This document shows positions 53,857 to 64,000 of a stretch of DNA of 64,000 nt, piece by piece; the stretch's first letter is position 1, and every line of letters starts with the position of its first letter. This DNA is from Halicephalobus mephisto. Taxonomy: Eukaryota > Nematoda > Chromadorea > Rhabditida > Panagrolaimidae. The position numbers and the translations under genes are program-made. The stretch is from NCBI GenBank assembly GCA_009193035.1, contig SWDT01000012.1:558001-622000 (forward strand), given 5' to 3'. A model generated the notes under the pieces. It ran no database searches. It was not told the origin of the DNA and was given only the letters and a program-made list of their open reading frames with translations.

Positions 53857-55490
53857 ATGATTCTTTTTGTGATTGGTTTGATTATTTCGGTTTTCTTATT
53901 TCACCAATTTTATTGGAAAAGAAGAAAATTTCCTCCAGGTAAGGGTCGTCGTTTATCTGAGAAATGTAGTCATACAGTTATGGAACAAAAATAAAACCTT
54001 TTACAAAGATTGCTTGATTTAAATCATTCAAATATTCTAGAAATTTCCGCATAGTCCTAATTTTAACAATTTCAGGTCCAATTCCCCTCCCAATATTTGG
54101 AAACGCCTTATCTTTCTTGAATGGTAATATGGAGAAATCTCTGAAGAAATGGGAGAAGGAATACGGTGATATTCAAACGATCTGGCTTGGACCTAATCCA
54201 GTAGTCACTCTTCACGATGTTCCCACTATCTACGAGACTTTCTTGAAGGACGGAGACAGTTACGCAGAAAGACCTGTCAATGAAGGACTAGATCTCCTAA
54301 AAAGAGGTAGATACGGTGTCATCACCACTGATGGATCTATCTGGCGGGAACACAGAAGATTTGCGTTGAAGGTGCTCAGAGATTTTTGACTTGGGAAGAA
54401 CTTGATGCAGGAAAGGGTTCTAGAGGAAGTAACTACTATGATTTCCGATATTAGAAACGACTTCAAGAACGGAATTGATGTCATTTCTCTTCAGGAAGAG
54501 ATGGATAGAGCAGTAGGAAGTATCATCAATGCCCTCACATTTGGTTATAGATACGGCAGAGACAAAAAAGAAGAGTTTTTAAAAGTGAAAAAATTCTCAG
54601 AGAATATGATAGCTCATGCGGGTCATCCATTAATGAGAATGATGGAGAGAAATATGGAATTTTTCATCAAGTTCCCAGTGTTTAAGCAGTTTTATCAAAA
54701 AGTTATGAAGGATATAGATGAATGTGAAAAATTCTTTCTAGGTCTCATCAATGACCACAAGAAGAAGATTGATTACGGATCTGATCAAGATCCATTAGAC
54801 TATGTCGAAGCTTACCTGAAAGAAAAGTACAAATTGGAAAGAAATGGAGAAAAATCAGAACTCTTCAGCGATCAACAACTTTACGGAATGGTCTTTGATC
54901 TCTGGATTGCTGGACAGGAAACGACTTCTGGAACTCTTTCCTGGCTTTGTTTGTATCTGATTAATCGACCAGAAATACAAAAAAAACTTCACGAAGAACT
55001 TGACAGAGTTATCGGAAGCGACAGATTAGTTACTGTCGATGACAAGAATGATTTACATTATCTGAATGCTGTGATTGCAGAAGTCCATAGATATTTCGGC
55101 CTTGGTCCCATCAATCTACTCCACAGAACAGCAAACGATGTAACTATTCATGGATACACGATTCCTAAAGGGACTTCTATCGCCTATCAGACTCCAGCTA
55201 TTTTTAGAAACGAGAAGTACTTCAGGAATCCAGAAATTTTCAATCCAGAGAGGTTCATTGATGAGAATGGGAAATACTTTTCTCCTCCAGAGTTGATCCC
55301 CTTCGGGATTGGGAAGAGAGCTTGTCTTGGAGAAGGATTAGCCAGAATGGAGCTGTTCCTCTTCACCGCTAATATCTTCAACCAGATGAAGTTACACAGC
55401 CCCAATGGAGAGAAACTTTCAGAAGAAAGGATCATTCATATAACAGCACGCTGCAAACCCTGGACTTGTCGTGTACAATTTAGATACTAA
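53857..55490 (+). CDS. CYP33-like cytochrome P450 with an in-frame TGA
   Basis: Exons 53857-53938 and 54076-55490 form one frame of 498 codons before the stop, typical for microsomal P450s. Residues 1-17 anchor the protein in the ER; PIPLPIFGNAL is the proline hinge. The I-helix AGQETTSGTL, the ExxR of AVIAEVHRYF, the PERF motif and the heme loop FGIGKRACLGEG with Cys444 are intact. Codon 132 (54387-54389) is TGA in RDF-stop-LGKN, where relatives have Gly; one base change from GGA explains it. As drawn, translation stops there, so the gene may be a young pseudogene, a null allele or a sequencing error. Splicing out 54372-54410 (GT...AG, 39 nt) would restore the frame but lose a conserved helix. 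The family oxidises xenobiotics or fatty acids. Confidence 0.8.
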
Positions 55491-55899
55491 AAAAAATAAC
55501 TATATTATTACAGAAATTAAAAATCATTGTAAAAAATCTATTATCAATTGTTCTGAAAAAAATTTCTAGAAATTTTCAGTTAAAATAGAAAATTACGAAA
55601 CTATATTTACGTCATTTTTGAAGATTCTAAAAGCATCTATTAAAGTTTTAAAAGTGTAAAAAATGATTAAAGATTAACTAATCTACTCGTTTTAAAAATG
55701 AAGTAAGTGATTATTTATTAGTTTTTTGATACAAGACTAAAAGACCAATGTCCGTAGCTTGTGACAATGACACACTTTAATTGATGAATTTGGTTAATGA
55801 GACTTTTTTATATTTATTGTAGTTCCTCAAACTTTTCGAATGGTATAAAAAGTTTCATGGAAAACATAAGAGAATTCAGGATTCAATATAATTCTAGCG

Positions 55900-56313
55900 T
55901 TTTTCTACGTGATTATTGGGATCTTTTTTTTCGATTATTTTTAATGGAAGAGGAGAAAGCTTCTTCCAGGTATCATTAATAAAATAATTAACTTCCTCTC
56001 AGTTTTTTATTTTCACGTCTCAAGTCTCATGAAAGACGAGAGGTACTTCAAGAATCCAGAAATTTTCAATCCAGAGAGGTTCATTGATGAGAATGGGAAA
56101 TACTTTTCTCCTCCGGAGTTGATCCCCTTCGGGATTGGGAAGAGAGCTTGTCTTGGAGAAGGATTGGCCAGAATGGAGCTGTTCCTCTTCACCGCTAATA
56201 TCTTCAACCAGATGAAGTTGGAAAATTGATGAAAAGGAAACATGCGAGGAGAAAATCATCGGATATCAACGCCCAAACCTCGGACTTGCTGAATCAAACG
56301 AGATACTAAAATT
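55900..56313 (+). pseudogene. truncated P450 copy with converted heme segment
   Basis: Three parts of a second P450 are visible. A weak copy of the first-exon end with its donor lies at about 55900-55969 (GAGAAAGCTTCTTCCAG-GTATC). A segment at 56038-56217 is about 97% identical to 55215-55394 and encodes the PERF motif and heme loop. A poorly matching tail (to 56313) ends GAGATACTAAA like the tail of the upstream gene. About 1.2 kb of the middle is gone, so it cannot make a P450. A TGA follows FNQMKLEN at 56227-56229. Confidence 0.75.
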
Positions 56314-56750
56314 TACATTTAAGAAGCCTTAGAAAGCAATATATACAAAGAATTGTTTATTAAAAGTAGAATTACAGTAACTTTCTTTTGTTTTTGCAGA
56401 TAAATTTCGTTTTTTAAATATCAACGATGGTTGATGAGCAATACATAACCAACGTTTTTAATGGAGATTGTTGTGATGTTATTTCTTTGAAAAGCAGATA
56501 AATGAGTTTCGAGCAAAATTCGGAATCCATTGTAAGAACTTCAATTGATAAATTTATTTAATTTTTTTCATATATCATATATGATGAAAGATATCAAAAT
56601 GAACAACAACTCAGATTTTCATTGGTAGAGTTCAAACTTGGAACTCACAAGATTTTAGGTTCCTTGTGTTTTTCTGAAGATATTGTTCATGGTCAATGGA
56701 TTGTGATTGTCTACAGTGGTTCTCTCAGGCCATGAATAGACACACCAACT
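56314..56750. other. intergenic DNA
   Basis: About 440 bp, AT-rich, with a TCATATATCATATATGA palindrome near 56567-56583 and otherwise no feature. Confidence 0.4.
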
Positions 56751-57872
56751 ATGTTCGAATGCAGTCACCACAGCAAAACAATTTTTCTTTCGCCTCAAAT
56801 GAATCAATTTATTTGGTGCGATTTTAATTGTTGTTTTCGACAGTATTTCTCTACCAAAAACAGTAGGAATCAGAAGACTTGGACCACTTGCTACTTACCC
56901 AAAAGAGAGTGTAGCTGCAAATACATCATTTCTTACTTGCCTAAAGTTTCGGAAGTGAGCACGCCCGACGAATCACGTAAGTCTGTAAATTTAAGAAATC
57001 CGACTGTTACCCGTTCTTTAGTGCCGAAAATAAGATTTCTAAATATCGATTATGTCGCCAGAAGGCAGTTTTACAAACTGTGCTCTCCTATTCTACAGTA
57101 CAACTTATCGAAAACGTCAAAGGGAATTAGTTATGAAGTCCCGAGGATTCAGAGATATGTATCTATGCTCACTTTGTTTGACAATGACAACTACAACATT
57201 GTCCATCCTCTGGACTCACCCACAGAACCAGAAGAAAAAACTGTTGTTAGCACTTACGTCATCGATGTCGTTGACAACTTGAATCTACAGAGTCTTCAGG
57301 GGGGAAGCCTTCTGCCCTATATGAAGTGCCTGATGATCTTCAACCACAAAACCTTGTCCATCTACAGGTCCGAGCTCTCGGGATCGGAGTTCCAAGTCCT
57401 CTTCCATCCAAATGTCGAACACCTCAAAATTGACCACAACTCGATACCTCCTGGAATGACTTTCTTAGCTTTGTTGAAAAAAATGCCAAATTTAAAACAA
57501 GTCACTTATCATTGTGAACAACTCCCTTTAGAATGGGATTCAATGATGAATGAATACTATGTTGGGAAGTTGGAGTCGTTATCGATAAGGATAACTCACA
57601 CTCCGACAACTGTTCCAAAACTCCCCATCGATCCGAAATCCGTCTATAGGTTCTTCAGACGTCAACATGAGAACTTCACTTTTAGTATTAACTTCACTCG
57701 GTGGCCTGTGGGACTAGCTCGTTCCGCAAATCTGGACTTGTTTGAGTTTTTTGAAAATTCGGATAATTTTGCTCATGGGAAACTGACAGCTTATCATGAC
57801 AACTATCCATTTGGACTCTCTGAGGATAATATTTTGAAATTGTCTAATTCGTGGTATCCACTGTTTGGTTAA
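56751..57872 (+). CDS. uncharacterised protein, possibly an F-box/LRR-like family member
   Basis: Single open frame of 373 residues. No signal peptide or membrane span. The middle has LKIDHNSIPPGMTFLALLKK and MPNLKQVTYHCEQLPLEWDS, a leucine pattern like one degenerate leucine-rich repeat, as in nematode F-box-associated proteins; a clear F-box is not seen. The first 75 residues (several Cys, His) are less convincing and the true start may be internal. Coding character is supported by the length of the frame and exon-like codon use in 57150-57450. Function unknown. Confidence 0.5.
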   Translation: MFECSHHSKTIFLSPQMNQFIWCDFNCCFRQYFSTKNSRNQKTWTTCYLPKRECSCKYIISYLPKVSEVSTPDESRKSVNLRNPTVTRSLVPKIRFLNIDYVARRQFYKLCSPILQYNLSKTSKGISYEVPRIQRYVSMLTLFDNDNYNIVHPLDSPTEPEEKTVVSTYVIDVVDNLNLQSLQGGSLLPYMKCLMIFNHKTLSIYRSELSGSEFQVLFHPNVEHLKIDHNSIPPGMTFLALLKKMPNLKQVTYHCEQLPLEWDSMMNEYYVGKLESLSIRITHTPTTVPKLPIDPKSVYRFFRRQHENFTFSINFTRWPVGLARSANLDLFEFFENSDNFAHGKLTAYHDNYPFGLSEDNILKLSNSWYPLFG

Positions 57873-58684
57873 AAGTAGATAAAGTTATTTAATTTTGAGC
57901 TGGAGAAGCACAATGATATAATCGCTTTTGGTCTAATCTTGAACTACTTCTGAATACTTGTTTTTGCGACGAAATTTGGTGTCACAAAAAGAACGTCCTC
58001 GATTGCACTTGACACAATCACGAAATAATGATTTCTCTCATCTTCAATTTTTATACTTAAAGATGCGAGTCTTAGGTATTTACTAAAGAAGCATGGCCAT
58101 ATCTAGGCCAGTCAAGCCCGAAACCGTGCACATTGGAAAGTTTGCTGTGAACCGCAAACGAATATATTAGGATTAGGTTAAATCATATCTAGTCATTTGT
58201 TGTTTTGTTTCAAAAACGATTCGATAGTGCTAAAGTGTCAAGTATTTACAGTTCAGAGAAATGATACAAGGGAAATTTGATAATTAATAGCTTTCGGTTT
58301 TCAATTTTGGTAGCTGAATATTTGTTGTTTCATGGAGTAGTTCCTTCCGATCCATGTTGTTCTCTATCGGAATTATGCCTCGAGTAACCGAGGTATTTTG
58401 GTCGTTTTGTGTTTCCATCACTTTTCTCAGATGTAATTATGAGAAAAATCCCCGATGATCAAGTGGATATCCCTTGAATTTAGAAGATATTGCTGATACC
58501 TCTGTAAGTATGCAGCAATTAATAAATTACATTAGAATGAAGTAATAACATGTGTATTTATGAAGAAAACACATGAAATCTACACGGTAACTACGAGTCA
58601 AGGAGAGCAGAATAAACTTCTTTTGTGCAATAACTCACCGCTAAAATCCAATTTATGTTCGGTTTAATCTGTGCACATAATAGG

Positions 58685-59005
58685 ACGTTTTTGTCCCATC
58701 TTTATGTTCTAATTTTCATATTTTTAATTTAAAAATTAAAAGTGAAAAACCATTTTAAATAACTTTACATTTATTATGTAGTAATTTAAAAGCCATTGTG
58801 GATAGGTTTCTGATTTTTTAAAGTAGTTTTTATATAAAATTTGATATATCCTTAAAACCCAGAGTTTGTCTTCAGAATCTTGAATTCTAATGACTGACTG
58901 TTGATTCTGATTTTAGATTCAGAATCTGTGTTTGATTACAGTATTATAAATACTTTTTTGAGTTTTAACTTTGAAGTTGGAATATATACGTTTGGAACAG
59001 AAATG
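58685..59005 (-). repeat. MITE-like repeat R2, copy 2
   Basis: Reverse-complement match of 37341-37661. It begins ACGTTTTTGTCCC and ends GGAACAGAAATGT. Homology continues a few bases past the right end (CACGTAACT against CACATAACT), so the true end is slightly further out. Confidence 0.7.
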
Positions 59006-59247
59006 TCACGTAACTCCTAGGCACCTTGATAATTCTCACTCGCGGGTGGCTGATTCTCTTTTGCAATCACATAATTATTAATTTTTAAAAATTTTCAACT
59101 ACTTCAGTTAAATGATAGTTTACCGTTCGACGTTAAATAGGGCTATATTAGAACAGCTTTAAAGATTGACTGCTGCATTATACCGGATATTCTATATTTA
59201 AAAAAGAATTCAAGTCACTTTAAGACACGGTAAAAGTAAAAAATCCT

Positions 59248-59329
59248 TGGTGGAGACGGGATTCGAACCCGCGCATCCGAAGATACCAGCGCCTAAAGCT
59301 GGCGCCTTAGACCACTCGGCCACCCCACC
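59248..59329 (-). tRNA. tRNA-Leu (anticodon UAG)
   Basis: 82 nt without intron. Acceptor stem GGTGGGG/CTCCACC (one G-T pair), D arm GCCGAGTGGTCTAAGGC, anticodon stem CCAGC/GCTGG with loop TT-TAG-GC, long variable arm as in type II tRNAs, T loop TTCGAAT. A and B boxes look intact. Confidence 0.92.
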
Positions 59330-60010
59330 CGGAAAGAAGCCGGCTTATGAAGTGAGTCTTATAAAAAGCTGACAGTTAAAAGTTTTTTGTTATATAAAGT
59401 AAAAATGTACGAATTCTAATGTTAAAGGCATCAAATACAGCTATGGTAACCGAAAAATAAGCGCACAGTAATCTGATCGATTTTATGCAGAACAGACAGG
59501 AAGTTATCACACTATAGAGTAGAAAATTAACGAAACTTACACATTCTATATCTTTAGGAAACGGATAATTAATAATTATTTTTTCACGATAGCAATTCTT
59601 TCAGAAACAAATCAAGTTAATAAATTCGATTACATGCTAAAAAGTGAGTTTGATACAAAATTTAGTTAAATTATTTGTTTTATAACTTTTTGTGAAATAA
59701 AACTTTAATGTTCATTTATGCAATAATAAAAATGAAAAGCTGCTTTTCAGTAATTTAAAAGTAAATTTAAAAAAATCGTTTTATTGTTCGCTTTAGTACC
59801 AAGGCTGAAAAGTCTTATCTATTCCTTTGAGAAATAAAAATAAAACTGAAGTAAATTTATTTGACCCATTCTCGTCCAAAAAGTCATCGACTTGTTCATA
59901 AATATTCAGAGAATAATACGTGACATTTGTGCATTCCAAATAAATCAATTACTCTTACCGCGAAGAATAAAACAGATAGTACATAATTTGTAAATACCGT
60001 AATCGAATAC

Positions 60011-60052
60011 AATACGACCATCTTCCAATTGCTTTCTGAAGAAAATGAGACA
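60011..60052 (-). pseudogene. short ubiquitin-coding fragment
   Basis: On the minus strand RLIFFRKQLEDGR can be read, against [13 protein letters not shown] in ubiquitin. The plus-strand TACGACCATCTTCCAATTGC matches 60954-60973 closely. It is only about 40 bp long and lies 400 bp beyond the polyubiquitin stop. Confidence 0.6.
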
Positions 60053-60080
60053 CTGAAAATCTAGAAAGAAGCTGCTCATG

Positions 60081-60236
60081 AATTCAGATCAAAAAGATTC
60101 TTCGAATTGGCACAACTCTGCTTATCTTCCATTCGGGACCGGACTTAGGATCTGTCCCGGAAACACTCTCAAACACATGACCACCAAATTGTCACCCAGC
60201 TTATACGGAGATCGTCTCTCCAACCAACCCTATTGA
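60081..60236 (+). pseudogene. fragment with P450 heme-binding motif
   Basis: A 51-codon frame contains AYLPFGTGLRICPGNTLK, which carries the FxxGxRxCxG heme signature, with a different sequence from the P450 at 53857. It has no upstream P450 sequence and its downstream part loses similarity, so it is an isolated relic. Confidence 0.55.
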
Positions 60237-60422
60237 TAGAACAAGAGATTTAAAGTTATTGTTTACAACCATTACCGTAAGAATCAAAAACCTGACAGAT
60301 TCATCAGAATCTCATAACTTGTAATGTTTATTCGACTTTCATGTCAAGCAATCAAAAAATCCGTGGAAAATCACAAGAATACAAAGTAGCTCGGAATACA
60401 GGAGCTATGGATTCCGGAAAAG

Positions 60423-62216
<1,794 letters not shown>

Positions 62217-64000
62217 TCATTTGACGAGTTTTTTGAGATTTTCAGTAACTTTGTTAATTGTTTGCTCATAAAGCTGGTTCAATCTTTCATTTTCAGCAAC
62301 GAGTTCCTGTTCTCGATGACTTACTTCTTGTTTCAATTCTTTCATCCGTTGTTCATGAAGCCTTTTCAATTCAGCATTCCTTTTCCTCCTCTCCAAAGCT
62401 GTCTTAGTATAAGTTTCTTTCTTCTCTGGATTCGTTAATCTATCTTTAAAGAAAGCATTCCCCAATTTTTCTGCAAATTTCGATTTCGGTAAAGTGATCC
62501 GCATCTCATCAAACAACTTTAAAGCAGCTAAAAACAACAATTACAAAAATCTAAAAATAATCAACTCACTCGAATACGCTTCTTCAGCTTTTTTGGCAGT
62601 GCAAAATAAAACTTCATTAGTCTTCTTGTCGACTCCAGATCCATTCAAGGCTTTGAATAGGAAATCCACAATGGTCATTTCTGCCAAGTAGTAAATAGAA
62701 GACAACAGCGGTCGTTCTTCATAAACAATCCATTCTGTTTTTAAGGATTCACACATTTTAGCTATCTCCGGAGTAGCTTCAACCAAATTTCCTCCAAAAA
62801 CTTTTAGCTGCTCAATTTGTGATTCCAACTGACGCATTAATGCTGCTTCAGTTGGATTCAATTGACGTGTACAGCACCCCTAAAACCCGTAAAATGTCTA
62901 AAAAATTAAAAATTAAAACTCACATAAGACGACATCGTATAGGTATCAGAATTCTTTTGTTTTCCAACTGAATAAATCGAAGAATTAGCGAATGATTGTC
63001 CCAAAGTACTGTCAGCAACTTCTTCTTCAAAGAGTTCTCCAGGTTCTATTCCTCTCATCCCTTTACCAGGAGTACGAGCTATTGAATGACACATCATAGA
63101 ACCATTATCGATAATCAGAGAATCACCATTAGCATACTTCTTACTGTAGTTAATTGACGTATTTTTTCCTTGAGTTTCTTTCCATTCTTTTTCTTCTTTC
63201 ATCAATTCCGCCAAATGTGGAAAACGATTAATTGCTGAACTTTGATGTTCTTCCTCCTCTTCTTCTTCTAACGGAACAAGCATGTTCAAACTCTGAAGGT
63301 AACTCATTCTGTTAACAGCTGGAGTTGAGGGAGCAATCGGCAAAGTATTCGAAGAACCAACAGATTGAAAAGTATTTTCGAATATATTTGCTGGAGGATT
63401 CAGAGCATCATCACAAACCATTTCTTCAATATCAGCAGAATTAGTAGTGTTAGACTTCTCTTCAGGAGTAACAGTAAACGTTTCACCATCTGATTTCAGA
63501 ATATTTCCCCTAGTCGGAGTAGTAATATTCAAAATATTACCATGATTCACAGTTTCCACAGCACTACGATTAATATTGGATCTTGTTGAATCATTCAGCT
63601 TCATAGTGCCTCTCATGAATTCTGATTCATTCATTGTCACCAATTGAGTCGGAGTATGTATGTCATCCAGCATTTGTGTACTTCTTGTGAATAACGGACT
63701 GGAGAAACCAGGAGCATAGAAGGATCCAGCAGTAACACGAGGTTCCAAAGGCTTTGCAGGAGATTTCATACCAGGGGAATTTTGTACTGTGTAGGTTCCC
63801 CCGTCACCACCAATAGATGAGTTAAGGGATTTAGAAAACAAATCCGTATTTTGTTTCTCAAGAACTGCAGATTCAGCCACCAAATCAGACATAACATCTG
63901 CATCGGAGATTGTTTTAGTAGCATTAGAGTCATTTTCAAGAACTTTGGATTCAGCTACTAAATTTGACATATTGTTCACGTCAGAGGTTGTTTTGGTAGC
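62217..64000 (-). CDS. large acidic protein with N-terminal repeats and C-terminal coiled coil (5' end outside)
   Basis: Exons 62924 to beyond 64000, 62570-62879 and 62217-62527 are in frame; at least 566 residues are inside the window. The visible N-terminal part has two 26-residue repeats, each ATKT(T/I)SD.. followed by MS(N/D)LVAES, and they may continue outside. A long disordered Ser/Thr/Asn part follows with TPTR, RTPGK and other Thr-Pro sites and an acidic run LEEEEEEEHQ. The last 200 residues are helical, ending in a Lys/Glu-rich coiled coil (ERRKRNAELKRLHEQRMKEL). I do not recognise it. M-x-x-L repeats before a coiled coil recall kinetochore scaffolds such as KNL-1, but this is a weak guess without RVxF or RWD evidence. 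Confidence 0.8.

Larger units (their letters stand above)
57873..60422. other. intergenic region with repeat, tRNA and gene fragments
   Basis: It contains repeat R2 copy 2 (58685-59005), tRNA-Leu (59248-59329), a ubiquitin fragment (60011-60052) and a P450 fragment (60081-60236). The rest (57873-58684 and 59330-60010) is AT-rich without features I can name. Confidence 0.5.

Noticed and set aside
54387..54389. TGA as a selenocysteine codon in the P450
   Set aside because: P450s of this type have Gly there, no selenoprotein P450 is known to me, and no obvious SECIS-like hairpin was noticed in the 3' region.

Overview
The window is nuclear DNA from a nematode, most likely a rhabditid related to Caenorhabditis. 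Pointers are the AT-rich intergenic DNA, short GT-AG introns ending in TTTTCAG or TTTTTAG, many start codons directly behind a TTTTAG trans-splice-like acceptor, closely packed same-strand gene runs that look like operons, nematode-type chemoreceptors, a CYP33-like P450 and nematode-type secreted proteins. All assignments come from reading the sequence and from general knowledge of the families; no database search was run.

Layout. 0.5-3.6 kb: a three-exon SLC3A2/4F2hc-like amino-acid transporter heavy chain (+). 3.9-4.3 kb: a small mitochondrial membrane protein (-). 4.7-10.4 kb: a probable operon ALG2 - FARSB - TMCO1 - MTAP (+). 11.5-12.5 kb: a 7TM chemoreceptor (-). 14.3-16.7 kb: a 2.35-kb palindrome with two almost identical head-to-head genes for a secreted helical protein. 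17.4-19.4 kb: a protein with a duplicated Cys module. 19.6 kb: an intron-containing tRNA-Leu(UAA). 19.7-31.4 kb is accessory DNA: an old segmental duplication, a solo LTR, a foldback element, a dispersed repeat, a secreted EF-hand protein, a second chemoreceptor, and decayed gene pieces. 31.4-33.1 kb: a chitinase with chitin-binding and LysM modules (-). 33.6-35.3 kb: a WDR61/SKI8-like WD40 protein. 35.8 kb: a second solo LTR. 36.8-38.0 kb: a BTB/T1 (KCTD-type) protein (-). 38-41.7 kb: AT-rich DNA with foldback and tandem repeats.

41.8-47.2 kb: a second probable operon, MFSD14 - NOL6 (lacking its N-terminal part) - snurportin-1. 47.3-50.3 kb: an ULP1/SENP SUMO protease (-) and an Mlx-like bHLH-Zip gene (+), divergent around a 14-bp palindromic CACGTG E-box. 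50.8-52.3 kb: a secreted nematode protein of unknown role. 53.9-56.3 kb: a CYP33-like P450 with one in-frame TGA, followed by a truncated P450 copy carrying a segment of near-identity. 56.8-57.9 kb: an uncharacterised protein. 59.2 kb: tRNA-Leu(UAG). 60.4-61.6 kb: a five-unit polyubiquitin gene with a GC-AG intron. 62.2 kb to the right edge: a large acidic coiled-coil protein whose 5' part lies outside.

Functionally the two operon-like runs are housekeeping (glycosylation, translation, ER calcium, methionine salvage; transport, ribosome biogenesis, snRNP import). The long gaps hold mobile DNA and decaying chemosensory, P450 and unknown genes. I saw no complete new multi-gene system. The most unusual signals are the homogenised palindrome, the N-terminally missing NOL6, the LTR with a matching empty site in a paralogous segment, the P450 conversion tract, the Mlx gene with its own E-box palindrome, and a short repeat module shared between introns of unrelated genes.
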